Below are positions 43,727-54,700 of a stretch of 64,000 nucleotides of DNA, piece by piece. The DNA lies in assembly GCA_947496355.1 (NCBI GenBank), contig CANMCO010000001.1:248001-312000 (forward strand). Direction: 5' to 3'. The DNA is from an uncultured Aquimarina sp. Its GTDB lineage: Bacteria; Bacteroidota; Bacteroidia; Flavobacteriales; Flavobacteriaceae. The notes below the pieces were generated by a model, which was not told where the DNA came from, did not search any database, and saw nothing but the letters and a program-made list of their open reading frames with translations. The position numbers and the translations under genes are program-made. Each line of letters starts with the position of its first letter. The first letter of the stretch is position 1.

Positions 43727-46700
43727 TTACTTCTTAATCAATTTGATTATTATTTTTCTGTTGTCTTTGGTTTCAACCTCAGCAAAATAGACTCCGTCAC
43801 GTAATGCGGCAATACTGTATGAATTTTCAGAGGTTTGTAAAACGATCTTACCCATGGTATCAAAAACTTTTACTGTTTTTACATCTGCATTAATCGTCAC
43901 ATCATTCCTAGAAGGATTTGGATACATTATAATTTCCTCATTGACATCTGGACTATTCTTTTCTACTTTAAAGTAATATACCTGTGTATTGTTAAACAAT
44001 CTATTTGCAAAATTAATTACTACTCTATACTCTCCAGGCTCTGTCATGGTATTAGAGTTACCCGTTGCAATATCAAACCAATCAGAACTACAACTCGACT
44101 CTGAAGTAGGGCAATTATCATTTAGCTCAATATCACAAGTAATTTCGTCAAGTTTTTGCCAAACGATAGAAACTGTATCTGTAAATAGAAGTTCTAATTC
44201 TTCTCCTTGTTCGTCTTCAATAGTAATCACAGGATAGCTTTGACCTGTTATGGTACAGAAAAAGATTTCGTCTGCATATTCTATTATTGGGCTTTTCTCC
44301 TCTTCAACGATTATGACATCTTCTGCTTCTGAAATACATCCTAAACCGTCCTGAACGGTAACCTTATGCTTACCTACAGGAACATTAACAAATGTGAACG
44401 CGTTATTGTCTGCAGAGAACGGAGCACCCTCATCAAGGATGAATGTATATGGCCCCCTTCCGTTTACTACACTTACTGATATTAATCCATTTTCGCCAGC
44501 TATTGTTGGGTTAGTAATTGCTGTAGAAATTTCCATCGTTCGATATTCTGCAATGGTTATATTACCTACTACAATAGCGCAACCAGAAGCGTGTTCCATA
44601 GTAGCTTCATAGGTTCCGGGTTCAACAGTAAACGCTCCTGTCGTATTAGAAAGCGTTCCAATAGTAGTGTTTCCGGTTATTTCTTCTAGTGTATATATAA
44701 TATCTGTTGTTACAGAATTGTCTCCTAACACAAAATCAACATAGTATACTGGGCCTTGAATAATGGCTCCTGTATTAGCATCAATTACGGGGCAATCCAT
44801 TCGTTCACTTAAGGAGGCATCTAGTGAGGTTCCTTCGGGAATATCTACTGACAACGTTAACCTACAGTTATTTGAATCTCTAACGAAGATTGTTGTTGTT
44901 CCTGCAGTGAGCGTATCATATATTAATTTATCTTCAACAAAATCAACATCATTATTCGTGATATTAGTAGCATACGGTGGTGTTCCGCCTTCAACTTGAA
45001 TTGTTACCGCACCATCACTATCTCCCAAACAAGTTTCTGAAGTCATTGCGAAAATTGAAGCTTGTAAAACAACTGGTTCTGTAATTTCAACCACTGTTTC
45101 TTGTGTACACCCATTGGTATCTGTAGTAACTGTACTATACGTTCCTGGTGCTAAGTTTTCAAAAATCCCCTGAGATGAAGTTGGCACTACTGCTCCATTC
45201 AACGAACTAATAGCATATGCATAAGGAGGTGTTCCTCCATCTGCAGTAATTATAATCGTTCCATTATCATCTCCGGTACAATTGATATCGGTCGATTCAA
45301 AAGTTACAAAAAGTTCTTGTGGTTGCGCAATGGAAAACGGTACTGACTGAGACCCATTGTTTGGGCTATCTACAAGATATGTATAATCGCCAGCAATCAA
45401 ATTACTGAACAAACCATCTGATTGAGGACTAGTATTTATTGATCCACCTAGATAGTCTGTTCCTGTTAAGGTATATGTATAATTTCCTGAACCCCCTGTT
45501 ACGGTAGAGTTAATTGATGCTGTGTTTTCTCCAAAACAAGAAATGAAAGCGTTATCTAAAATCAACTCTACCGAAAGCTCACCAGGCGACGGATCAATAA
45601 TAATTCCTTGTGTAACAACTATACACTCATTACTATCACGCACGGATATGTAATATTCTCCTTCAGATAGGTTTTCAAAAGTATTGGATGTTACAAAAGT
45701 ATTACCTCCGTCTAATGAATATTCATAAGGAGATGTTCCTCCGGTAGTATTAACAATAATACTTCCTGCCGTGTTGATCGTTGGTTGTGTTACATAAACC
45801 TGTGTTTGTAAAGGAGCCGGTTCGCTAACAGAAAACTGAGTAGCATTAGAACAATCAGAGTTAGTATCAGATACACTAATAACGTAATCTCCTGCACCCA
45901 AGCCACCTTCTGAAACGGTATTTACCGTAGATGTTCCATTGGTTACAGGTGTTCCTGTAACATCTGTAATTTCATAGTCAAAATCACTAGAGTTTACAGA
46001 AAACTCGATTACCCCATCGTTACTTCCATTACAGGTAATATTTTCTGTTGTAACAACATTCGTTATTTCTAATGGGTTTATAGGATTAGCCAAAAATGAT
46101 TTGGCATATGTACACTCATTATCACTTCTAGTAGTCGTAAACGTATAATTTACACCCGTTTCTAATGTAAACATCCCTGTTATCGCATCTCCTGTTATAG
46201 GGGCAGGTACTACACTATATGTATATGTTGGTCCTGCAGGTTGCGCAGCCACAGTAATCTCTGTTGTCTGATTTGCGCAGCTTGATGTTCCTTCTGTAAA
46301 CACCAAATTATCTATAGTCTCTAATACAGGTATACTTACCATCGTTGCAGCCGGGCAATCAGAAGCACTAGGATCTCTAGCATAGATAGCAAAATTGGCT
46401 TGAGCTGTTGCTACTTCAATCACAACAGAAGAGCCTGATACAGGAGTAAAAGGTCCTTCCGGATTTGTTGCCCATTCATAGCTTCCGCTACCTCCGGTAA
46501 AATTATCTACAGTTACTTGCGCATCTTCATTTCCGATGATGCAACTTAATTCTCTTGTTACTATAGCATCAAAAGATATGTCACTTGGCGCAGTAATATC
46601 ATAAGTTCCAGATTCTACAGGACAAACTGGGTTTCCTGTAGCGTCTGTTGTATTGTTATGCGATACTCTTACTTTATATCCAATACCTACCGGGATATTG

Positions 46701-49700
46701 GTAAAATTGACATTAAGACTGCTTGTTGTATTTGTTTGTACTACTCCTCCCAAATTGTCTAATAAGTCAAAAGTAAATGTTCTACCGGCTATTGCAGAAT
46801 TAGCTGTAACTTCTACGGCAATACTTCCTCCATCTGTAGGGCAAACTGGGTTGGTTGGTAGTGCTGTGTCTATCTCTATAGGTACATAAGCAGCTATTGC
46901 GGTTATATCAGCTTCAATAACACATGCCACAATTGTGCTTGTATCTGCAACCTGAAATGTGAATGTATCTGTTGGAAGTGCTGTTGTTGGAAGTGTAAAT
47001 CTATTATCTGTACTAAAAACACCTCCTTGATCAGCATATTGATATGGTCCGCCAGAACCAGCAGTAACAACAACTTCTACCACAGCACCCGTATCACAAG
47101 TTGCTGGTGAAATAAGATTTGCCGCAGCTGTAAATTCTGGTGCCGGATCAATAACTACATTTGTAAATTCTTGTATACATCCAATTTCTGGATTACGATT
47201 AGAGGTTACCTCTACCGTATAAACTCCTGGTTCAAGGTTAGAGAATGTATAATCGCTAACATTTAGCTCTGTATTTCCAGTGGTTATATCAATATTATTA
47301 GGTCCCCCTGTAATTCGATATTCATATTCTGGTATCCCTCCCGTAACCTCTATGATAATACTTCCTAAGCCGTTTCCGTTATCATTGTTTACACATTCAG
47401 GATGATTTATGGATACGTTAACCTGAGGATCAAACGACTGTACAGTACTAGCGATTTGATAAACACAATTTGGAAGAGCCGTGTCTATTGCATATACCGT
47501 AAAATTAAATGGGTTTACCTGAAAAGGAATTTCAAAAAACCCTTCAGCATTCGTAAACAACCCTATATCTGCTGGTAATGTTGGTGCAGCGGTAGCGCTA
47601 TCACGAATCAAAAATCTAAAAGTACCACTTGGTGGGATATTGTTTACTTGAACAGTTCCGACGTTGCTACATTGCATGTCAACTATATCTACCTGTGGTT
47701 GATAGTCATTTTTATTTATGTCAAAATAGAACACTTGTGTACAACCGCCATCAAACTCAACTACCATTCTATATTCTCCTGCGTCACCTAATTCTAGACT
47801 TGTTGTTAATGGCGCCGGTGAAATATCGGTCCAATTTGCTACTACATCACAACCTCCTGCGACAGCAGGACAGTTATCCGTTCGATCAAAACAGGCTGAA
47901 GCTGTCAGTTCTTCCCAGGTAATGCTAATAAGGTTGGCCGCCACAAAACCAGAATCAACAACATAGGTTTGGTCCCCGCACAAGTTTATTTGTGCCAAAG
48001 GTACACCACAGCCTCCGTTTGAGAAATCAAAATATTCTACTTCATTTTCAACCGCATTATCCTGTAAGGGATGTGACAGATCTGAAAAACTAGTAACATT
48101 AAATTCTTCGGTTAATGACATACAAGTACCATCAGATGGATTGGTGTCATTTTTAACAACAGAATACACTCCTGATACAGCAGATGGAACATCCACAAAG
48201 TTTACAGTCGTTGTTGTAGAAAAACCATTTGGGCCTGACCACACATATTGATCATAACCCGTTCCTGCAACTAATTGTAATGATCCTCCACAAAAACTAA
48301 TATCGCTACTACATGCAGGTATATTGACTAAGAAGTTAGTTGTTTCTCCGCTTGATACTTCACAGGCGTCAATCTCACTATAACTGTTCTCATTTGCAAT
48401 TATTATGTTAGAGATGGCGCCTGTATACGTGGCTTGAGCTGCACTACTTATTTCATTAGTACATGCGTCCCGTAACGAAGAACAATCAGAAACCACCTGC
48501 ACATTGAAGTCTATAGTTAATTCGCCAGTACCTGGGCCTGATGGTCCAGAAAATGTTAAAAGGTTAGCTGGTATTAAAAATTGCACTGATTGTGCGGCAC
48601 CATTGTCAATTCCTGTTGTCGTATAACTTATGGTTGGATTTGTAATAAGATTTCCTGAAGGATTATTATAAACATTAATATTCTCTATAGCTACCAAGTC
48701 AACATTTTCAGATAAAACATCATTAATAACCACATTTCCTATGTAATCTTCGTTACCCGTATTTTCTATACGTAATCGATACACTAATTGATCTCCCAAT
48801 TCTACTCCAGTATTGTTGATTTCTGTAGTAAGATCTGTAGGGTCATATACTTCTTTGATCACTCTTAACTCTGGTTCTATAATTTCACTTGAGAATGAAC
48901 TAAGAAAAACTTTAAAACCGTCACCATTTGTTGTAATTCTAAACGTAGCATTTTCTTGACTATTAGCAATCAAATCCTTTGCGTCATTTGGTAACTCGAA
49001 GGTATCGATATCTATCCCCAAAGTATTTGTGGAAGCTGGATTTCTTGCCAAATTATATTCTCCATCCACAGTAATTGAACTATTAAAAAAGTTATTTTGT
49101 GGGTTATTGGCATTGAACAAGTCTACATAAAAACCTGAGGTATTTTGAATCTGCAAATTATCTCCAAAGATTCCGTCATCACCTTCTAAGGATGCAATAC
49201 CAAAATTTACATTCACTGGTGAAGGCGAAGGAGGTGTCATAAATCCTGTATACAGAAAATCTACATCTGCAGGAGCCGCTCCGGCCGCAGCTTGTATAAA
49301 ACCGTCATTAGTGCTAATAAACTTAGGTGAGGATTGTGAATCTTCATATACCAATACCAATACCCACCCTCCTGCAGCTCCTGAAACACCAGAAGTTTCA
49401 CCCACTGTTGCATTCATGTTAGCTACCGTATATGTTCCGTTCGTGTTGCTTTGATCTATTAAATTGGTAACATCTGCATAGCAAACATAAGGTACATCGT
49501 CTGCAGCTTCAGTCCCAACATTAGTAGGAGTATTACTGTATCCATCAAAAATTACACTTTGGGCAACTACATCAACGTAGTCTCCACCTGCAGTTTTGAA
49601 TTTAATATCTCTGAAATCCGCTAGCCCTATCTTTCTGGCGTCTACTGAAGGCAAACCGGTTTCTTGCTCATTCCCATCTGAAGAAAGTGTTGCGTTTACC

Positions 49701-50518
49701 ACATTTGCTTCCAACCCCAATTCTGTAATAAGGTCTAAAGACCCAATGTTTATGTCATTATTACCTATACTAACAGAAGGAATGGTAATTGTAGCGGTGC
49801 CATTTCCAGTAAGTTTAGGTAAATTACCATTTGCGGCTACAATAACCACTCCTATTGCGCCTGCGTTCTGCGCATTTATTACTTTTTCTCTATCGGTACA
49901 AACTCCTCCTTGTCGAATTACTGCAATATTACCTGCCAATGCTGCAGCATTAGTAATACCACAACCATCCTCTGGTGATGCAACAACCAGGTTTGAAGAT
50001 GCCGGACTTAGTCTAATATCTGAATTATCATTAGAAAATTCGCTATTGCGCACATCAAAATATCCTCTTAGTGAGGAGTTATTGATTGTTAATGCAGTAT
50101 TTGAATTAAACGCATCTGCTGTCGTGATTTCATCTTGTGGATAAATCGTAGGAGTACCTTGTCTAGCTAGATAATAAGTCGCGGACCAATATAGCCCCGC
50201 ATATACTATCTGAGTACATTCTGGTTGTGGAGTTGTTAAATCTGCACTACTAGAGCTAAAGGTGCTATTATCTGTATCAATGTCAATATACGCAGTATCT
50301 GCGTCTGTGCCTCCATTACTTACGTTAGGTGTATTGAAATTTGCATTTGGATCGATTGTTAGCCCAACAATGGAGTTACCGATCATTACTAGATCTCCAT
50401 TAACATTGTTCATACTTACTCTCTCTGATAAAGGGATTATCTCTTGAGCTATGGTGTTTGTAATTCCGATAAAAAATAGACCTAGTAATATAAGCCTGCT
50501 TAGTAGTTGTTTTTTCAT
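43727..50518 (-). CDS. Giant T9SS-exported SprB-like adhesin with type A sorting domain (2263 aa)
   Basis: The signal peptide is residues 1-25 (ending TNTIAQ). An N-terminal unique region holds a PA-like insert around residues 180-260 (AGNIAVIRQGGVCTDREKV, INAQNAGAIGVVIV). A DUF11-like repeat is near 555-680 (ELGDQLVYRLRIENTGNEDY) and an Ig-like part near 740-800. About a dozen SprB-type repeats (xCxGxxDGxIxxxxxGGxxPYxY) run from ~1040 to ~2080. The last ~75 residues (MYPNPSRNDVTI ... GVYFAEVE) are a type A T9SS sorting domain. Both ends outside the sorting domain match the 3836-aa neighbour. It has its own promoter box and lies after the porP/sprF-type gene's terminator. Surface adhesion or gliding is inferred. 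Confidence 0.88.
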   Translation of the reverse strand: MKKQLLSRLILLGLFFIGITNTIAQEIIPLSERVSMNNVNGDLVMIGNSIVGLTIDPNANFNTPNVSNGGTDADTAYIDIDTDNSTFSSSSADLTTPQPECTQIVYAGLYWSATYYLARQGTPTIYPQDEITTADAFNSNTALTINNSSLRGYFDVRNSEFSNDNSDIRLSPASSNLVVASPEDGCGITNAAALAGNIAVIRQGGVCTDREKVINAQNAGAIGVVIVAANGNLPKLTGNGTATITIPSVSIGNNDINIGSLDLITELGLEANVVNATLSSDGNEQETGLPSVDARKIGLADFRDIKFKTAGGDYVDVVAQSVIFDGYSNTPTNVGTEAADDVPYVCYADVTNLIDQSNTNGTYTVANMNATVGETSGVSGAAGGWVLVLVYEDSQSSPKFISTNDGFIQAAAGAAPADVDFLYTGFMTPPSPSPVNVNFGIASLEGDDGIFGDNLQIQNTSGFYVDLFNANNPQNNFFNSSITVDGEYNLARNPASTNTLGIDIDTFELPNDAKDLIANSQENATFRITTNGDGFKVFLSSFSSEIIEPELRVIKEVYDPTDLTTEINNTGVELGDQLVYRLRIENTGNEDYIGNVVINDVLSENVDLVAIENINVYNNPSGNLITNPTISYTTTGIDNGAAQSVQFLIPANLLTFSGPSGPGTGELTIDFNVQVVSDCSSLRDACTNEISSAAQATYTGAISNIIIANENSYSEIDACEVSSGETTNFLVNIPACSSDISFCGGSLQLVAGTGYDQYVWSGPNGFSTTTTVNFVDVPSAVSGVYSVVKNDTNPSDGTCMSLTEEFNVTSFSDLSHPLQDNAVENEVEYFDFSNGGCGVPLAQINLCGDQTYVVDSGFVAANLISITWEELTASACFDRTDNCPAVAGGCDVVANWTDISPAPLTTSLELGDAGEYRMVVEFDGGCTQVFYFDINKNDYQPQVDIVDMQCSNVGTVQVNNIPPSGTFRFLIRDSATAAPTLPADIGLFTNAEGFFEIPFQVNPFNFTVYAIDTALPNCVYQIASTVQSFDPQVNVSINHPECVNNDNGNGLGSIIIEVTGGIPEYEYRITGGPNNIDITTGNTELNVSDYTFSNLEPGVYTVEVTSNRNPEIGCIQEFTNVVIDPAPEFTAAANLISPATCDTGAVVEVVVTAGSGGPYQYADQGGVFSTDNRFTLPTTALPTDTFTFQVADTSTIVACVIEADITAIAAYVPIEIDTALPTNPVCPTDGGSIAVEVTANSAIAGRTFTFDLLDNLGGVVQTNTTSSLNVNFTNIPVGIGYKVRVSHNNTTDATGNPVCPVESGTYDITAPSDISFDAIVTRELSCIIGNEDAQVTVDNFTGGSGSYEWATNPEGPFTPVSGSSVVIEVATAQANFAIYARDPSASDCPAATMVSIPVLETIDNLVFTEGTSSCANQTTEITVAAQPAGPTYTYSVVPAPITGDAITGMFTLETGVNYTFTTTRSDNECTYAKSFLANPINPLEITNVVTTENITCNGSNDGVIEFSVNSSDFDYEITDVTGTPVTNGTSTVNTVSEGGLGAGDYVISVSDTNSDCSNATQFSVSEPAPLQTQVYVTQPTINTAGSIIVNTTGGTSPYEYSLDGGNTFVTSNTFENLSEGEYYISVRDSNECIVVTQGIIIDPSPGELSVELILDNAFISCFGENTASINSTVTGGSGNYTYTLTGTDYLGGSINTSPQSDGLFSNLIAGDYTYLVDSPNNGSQSVPFSIAQPQELFVTFESTDINCTGDDNGTIIITADGGTPPYAYAISSLNGAVVPTSSQGIFENLAPGTYSTVTTDTNGCTQETVVEITEPVVLQASIFAMTSETCLGDSDGAVTIQVEGGTPPYATNITNNDVDFVEDKLIYDTLTAGTTTIFVRDSNNCRLTLSVDIPEGTSLDASLSERMDCPVIDANTGAIIQGPVYYVDFVLGDNSVTTDIIYTLEEITGNTTIGTLSNTTGAFTVEPGTYEATMEHASGCAIVVGNITIAEYRTMEISTAITNPTIAGENGLISVSVVNGRGPYTFILDEGAPFSADNNAFTFVNVPVGKHKVTVQDGLGCISEAEDVIIVEEEKSPIIEYADEIFFCTITGQSYPVITIEDEQGEELELLFTDTVSIVWQKLDEITCDIELNDNCPTSESSCSSDWFDIATGNSNTMTEPGEYRVVINFANRLFNNTQVYYFKVEKNSPDVNEEIIMYPNPSRNDVTINADVKTVKVFDTMGKIVLQTSENSYSIAALRDGVYFAEVETKDNRKIIIKLIKK

Positions 50519-50601
50519 TGATTTTCGTTTTTTGATGATGATGAATGTGATTGATTTTATATGCTCTACTTATTTTTTGTTTCCAAAAAAATAAAAGTTC
50601 A

Positions 50602-50609
50602 CAAAGATA
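50602..50609 (-). promoter_or_regulatory. Candidate -7 promoter box TATCTTTG for the 2263-aa adhesin
   Basis: Minus-strand TATCTTTG fits TAnnTTTG, just downstream (in transcription order) of the terminator at 50622-50655. It leaves a leader of ~78 nt before the start at 50518. Confidence 0.45.
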
Positions 50610-50621
50610 TTTCTTTTTCAT

Positions 50622-50655
50622 AAAAAAACCACTCATACTACCGAGTGGTTTTTTT
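50622..50655. terminator. Intrinsic terminator after the PorP/SprF-type gene
   Basis: AAAAAAACCACTC / GAGTGGTTTTTTT around an 8-nt loop, 15 nt after the porP/sprF-type stop (50670) on the minus strand, with a T-run. It separates that gene from the second giant adhesin. Confidence 0.92.
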
Positions 50656-50669
50656 ATGTTATTAATTTT

Positions 50670-51626
50670 CTAGTATGTGCATCCACACTTACTTTGCCTA
50701 CAGCCAAAGTCAAGTCCTAATGTAATCATGTGAGAACCTGCCGATGTGGTTGGCTGAAGGACTTCATTTACATTTACCTGATAGCCATAAGCTATATAAA
50801 AGTTAGATTTTTTTATTCCAATCATTGGTGATATTGACAGCGGTTTAAAATCTTGATCAACTAGAGATCTTAAACTAATTCCTGCCCAATAATAATCTCC
50901 TCTATGCATTTTTCTAACCTTAAGGTTTATATCTGCTGTAGAACGACCATCACCAGAAAAGTTTTGGTATAAAATAGAAGGTTCTACCTCAACATCACTA
51001 AATCTATGATAAAACGTATATCCTGTATACAAATAATAATTCTGTATCTGAGAAGGTTCTGTAGGGTTAAAATCATCTATTTGCTTCTGTAACAAGTTTA
51101 CTGCATTAGCACTTAAGAAGAATCTTCCTAAACGGTACAATAAAGCAATATCGAAGTTAGAATCGTTTACACTTACATCTGCTAATGATGGAATGATTGG
51201 GTTATCAGGATCTCCATTATTAAATTCTGACGTATCAATACCAAACTGAGTAAACTTATAACTTATACCAAAAGACAAATATTGGTTGTTATACTCACTC
51301 AATGTTAAATGATGCGCAAAGGAAAGCTGAATCCCCTTTTGTGTAGTGAAACCATTTTGATCATTGAACAAAATTGCTCCTACCCCAGAACGATCAGATA
51401 TTCTACCATCTATGGATAATGATTGGGTTCCCGGGGCATCTTCAATACTTACCCATTGTTCAAAACCTGAAGCTCTGATCTGCCAACAATCTCCAATACC
51501 TGCATACGCAGAGGATATTAAATATGGGTTATCTGCAATGTACTGGTTTTGTACAGGAGCAAAAAACTCCTGCGCAAAGGTGCAATAACTTACAAATAGA
51601 CTAAATATTACAATATACTTCTTCAT
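50670..51626 (-). CDS. PorP/SprF-family type IX secretion membrane protein
   Basis: A 318-aa outer-membrane beta-barrel. The signal peptide ends at CTFAQ. The family start EFFAPVQNQYIADNPYLISSAYAG and ASGFEQWVSIEDAPGTQSLSIDG are characteristic of PorP/SprF proteins. Multiple amphipathic strands end in YAYGYQVNV-type blocks, with a Cys-rich tip (CRQSKCGCTY). Each type B sorting domain protein normally needs a SprF-type partner. This one lies 91 nt downstream of the 3836-aa type B adhesin with no promoter between, so it is probably its dedicated partner. Confidence 0.92.
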   Translation of the reverse strand: MKKYIVIFSLFVSYCTFAQEFFAPVQNQYIADNPYLISSAYAGIGDCWQIRASGFEQWVSIEDAPGTQSLSIDGRISDRSGVGAILFNDQNGFTTQKGIQLSFAHHLTLSEYNNQYLSFGISYKFTQFGIDTSEFNNGDPDNPIIPSLADVSVNDSNFDIALLYRLGRFFLSANAVNLLQKQIDDFNPTEPSQIQNYYLYTGYTFYHRFSDVEVEPSILYQNFSGDGRSTADINLKVRKMHRGDYYWAGISLRSLVDQDFKPLSISPMIGIKKSNFYIAYGYQVNVNEVLQPTTSAGSHMITLGLDFGCRQSKCGCTY

Positions 51627-51717
51627 CTAACATTTATAATTACAGACCATTGACTTTTCTTTAGTATTGTCATTTGGCTTTTCTATATTGTTTTATAACT
51701 CTCTAAGCCTCTATATA

Positions 51718-54700
51718 TTATCTATATAAAGTAAAGTGGCCGGTAAACTCTCTATTATCTACATCATTAAGGACAATAGTAAACCAATAATCTCCTGATG
51801 GAAGTTCACTTCCTTGGTATAGACCGTTCCATCCTTTTCCGTCTTGATCTCCTATAAATGTGGCTAACATTCTACCATATCTATCAAATACCATCACTTC
51901 CATATTCTCAAAGAAGAACGGATCATCAACAGTTCCTGGTGGTAAAATCTGTCTAGGGTACCAGTAACTTTCGTCATCTGGCGTACTAGGGTTATCTGTA
52001 CCAGGAGTAAAGTAGTTAGGGATACGAATATTGATATAGGTTAATTCTTGAATTCCTATAACCTGACAACCATTTGCATCAGTCACACGAAGTGCGTAGA
52101 ATCCTGTTTGTCTAATTCTAAAGACATTTCCGTCTACTATGATGCCATAAACTACTTCGTTTAGTGGAACCTCATTTCCGGTTAATCCTATGTATCCAAC
52201 TTCAAACGTATAGAATGGTGAAGCATCTAGTCTTTCTCCTCCAGTAACATTAATTTCATACTCATTTGGATCTTGAGGATTATTTGTCATTACAGCCACA
52301 GGAATGGTCATAGGTGTATATTCTTCTACTACGATTCTTCCTACAACTTCTGGACATCCTAAAGCATGTAGCATTGATCCTTCGTACTCACCTGGCGCTA
52401 CCTCAAAAATACCTGTCATGTTAAAGTTATTTGGTGGATTTGGTGTTCCATTCACTCCAGTTAACGTATACACAATATCTGTTGTTACTGAATCATCACC
52501 TAATATAAAATCAACAAAGTATCTTGGCGGTTGTGTTACATTTCCGTCCAGATCAATTACAGGACACTCTAATCTATCGCTTAATTCTGCATTAAGGATC
52601 ACACCCGGCTCGATCGTTTCTGTAAAATCTGTTCTACAATCATTAGCATCTATAATAAAGATGGTTGTTTGTCCTGCAGGAAGATCAGAATATGTAAATA
52701 CTCCTTCTACAAAATCGGCATCATTATTAGTAATATTAGTTCTATATGGCGGCGTACCACCAGTAATGATAATACTTATTTCACCATCAGCATCTCCAAA
52801 ACAAGTTTCGTTTGTAACTACACCATCTAGAGAAACCATGATTTGATCCGGTTGATCAATAGTAAATGTCATAATTTCACTACATCCTAATGCGTCTTGA
52901 GCAATTACCTCATAAGTTCCTGGTGCCAGTTCATCAAAGATGTGTAGACCAATCTCTCCATCAGACACATCATTTAAGAATGCTTCATTATTTATTGCAA
53001 AAGAGTATGGTGGTGTACCACCGCTAGCATCAATTCTAATGAAACCATCATCTAATCCATTACAAGATACATCTTCAAATGTAAACACCGGTGTAAACTC
53101 TGGTGGATTAATAATCGTGAATCGCTCTTCTGCAGAACAACTTCTATCTGTGGTTACTGTATAGATATATTGTGCTGGTGCCAAATCTCTAAATACACTA
53201 TTAGATTGTACAATAGGTGTAAATGGAGTACCATCTGTTAATGTTCCTGTAACAGTAGTTAGCGTATATGTATACGCTCCTGTACCACCTGTTACACTTG
53301 CGTCTACAACTCCATTAGATCCTCCGTTACAGTTTACAAATGCAAATCTATCATCTAGTGTAATCTGAATATCAGGAATCGGAATTACCGGTAATGCTCC
53401 AGAAGGGTCAGATTGACATCCATCTGCATCAATGATATAGAATTGGTATTCTCCTTCAGGTAATGTAAACAATCCTGTAGCGTTTCTATCAAACTCGGTA
53501 GGGTTTAATCGATCTGTACCAATATCAAGCACAACAAAATCTGTTATAGCAACATCACTTGTTCCTGTAACCGTAACATCTACGCTTGGTACTGCAGGAG
53601 GTGTTGTACACTCAATTAGTGTGGCTGTAAAGTTAACGGTTAACTCTGAAGGTTCATTGATTACAGCTGGTGTTGTAGTTGTACAACCAAGTTCATCAGT
53701 TACTGTAACTGTATATGTTCCCGGACCTAATCTATCAAAGAAATTAGATGTTTGTGGCCCTCTTACAATTGTTCCTGCAAGACTAAGCGTATATCTAAAT
53801 GGCGGATTACTACCTCCGGTTGTATTAACTGTTATCGTACCATCTTGCTCACCAAAACAACTTACACTACTATTTGGTATTGTAGCAACAGTAACATCAT
53901 CTGGTGGTGGTAGTATAGTAACCGTATCATCATCTGGACATGTAAATGTAACGTTATCATCAGTTGCTGTTACAATATATGTTCCTGCGGTAAGACCATC
54001 AAAAGCCCCATCGGTATTTGTCTCTATTATTACTGTAGGTGAAGTACTAAGAGCAATGGTATAGCTCACTGTACCTTGGGCTCCTGTAACACTTGCTTGA
54101 ACTGCACCATCTGATCCTGGGTCACAAGTCTCTTGCAACCTTCTAGGGTCTAGGACAACTTCAAAGTCGTTAGTAGGACCCATAATGTTGAAGTTGGTCA
54201 TATCCGTACATCGTGGTGCGTCTACTTCAGTAATATTAATCGTATAGTTTCCTATTCCAAGACCAGGTTGCGATGCTTGTGGTAATATAAATTCATCTTC
54301 TGTAGTGATATCAGTATCTGGTGTTGTTTCAGGGAATCCTGCTATAGCACTATCATACACCGTAGTATTTGAAGCATCTACAATTGTATAATTAAACGTA
54401 CCTGAATACCCTAATACAAATAATCGAACTCTACCGTCTTCTTGTCCAAAACATGTTTCTCTTGATGCTTCTTCAGCACGAATTTCAAGGAAGTCAAATT
54501 CTGGAATCGTATATGTTGCCGGAATCGAACAATTTGTAACATCATCAATAACAACAAAACTAAAGCCATCATTTGCAGCTCCACCCGTTAAAGTAAAGTT
54601 AGCAGTAGTACTAGCAATAGGACCTTGCGTTTCTATAGCCGCACCTGTATTATCAACTCTCTGGAAAATATAGGTTCCCGAACCACCTGAAACTGTTACT

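Noticed and set aside
49596..50144. 182-aa plus-strand ORF inside the 2263-aa adhesin gene
   Set aside because: Antisense reading of a real, well-conserved coding frame; low-complexity Ser/Ala/Ile/Pro composition and no family resemblance.
50400..50636. 78-aa minus-strand ORF spanning the second adhesin's leader and start
   Set aside because: Overlaps the terminator and the signal-peptide region in another frame; composition is random and basic.
52304..52846. 180-aa plus-strand ORF inside the 3836-aa adhesin gene
   Set aside because: Antisense shadow of the repeat modules; similar shadow ORFs recur under the repeats in both giant genes.
53621..54064. 147-aa plus-strand ORF inside the 3836-aa adhesin gene
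   Set aside because: Val/Ser/Pro-rich antisense of SprB-type repeats; no start signal or family motif.
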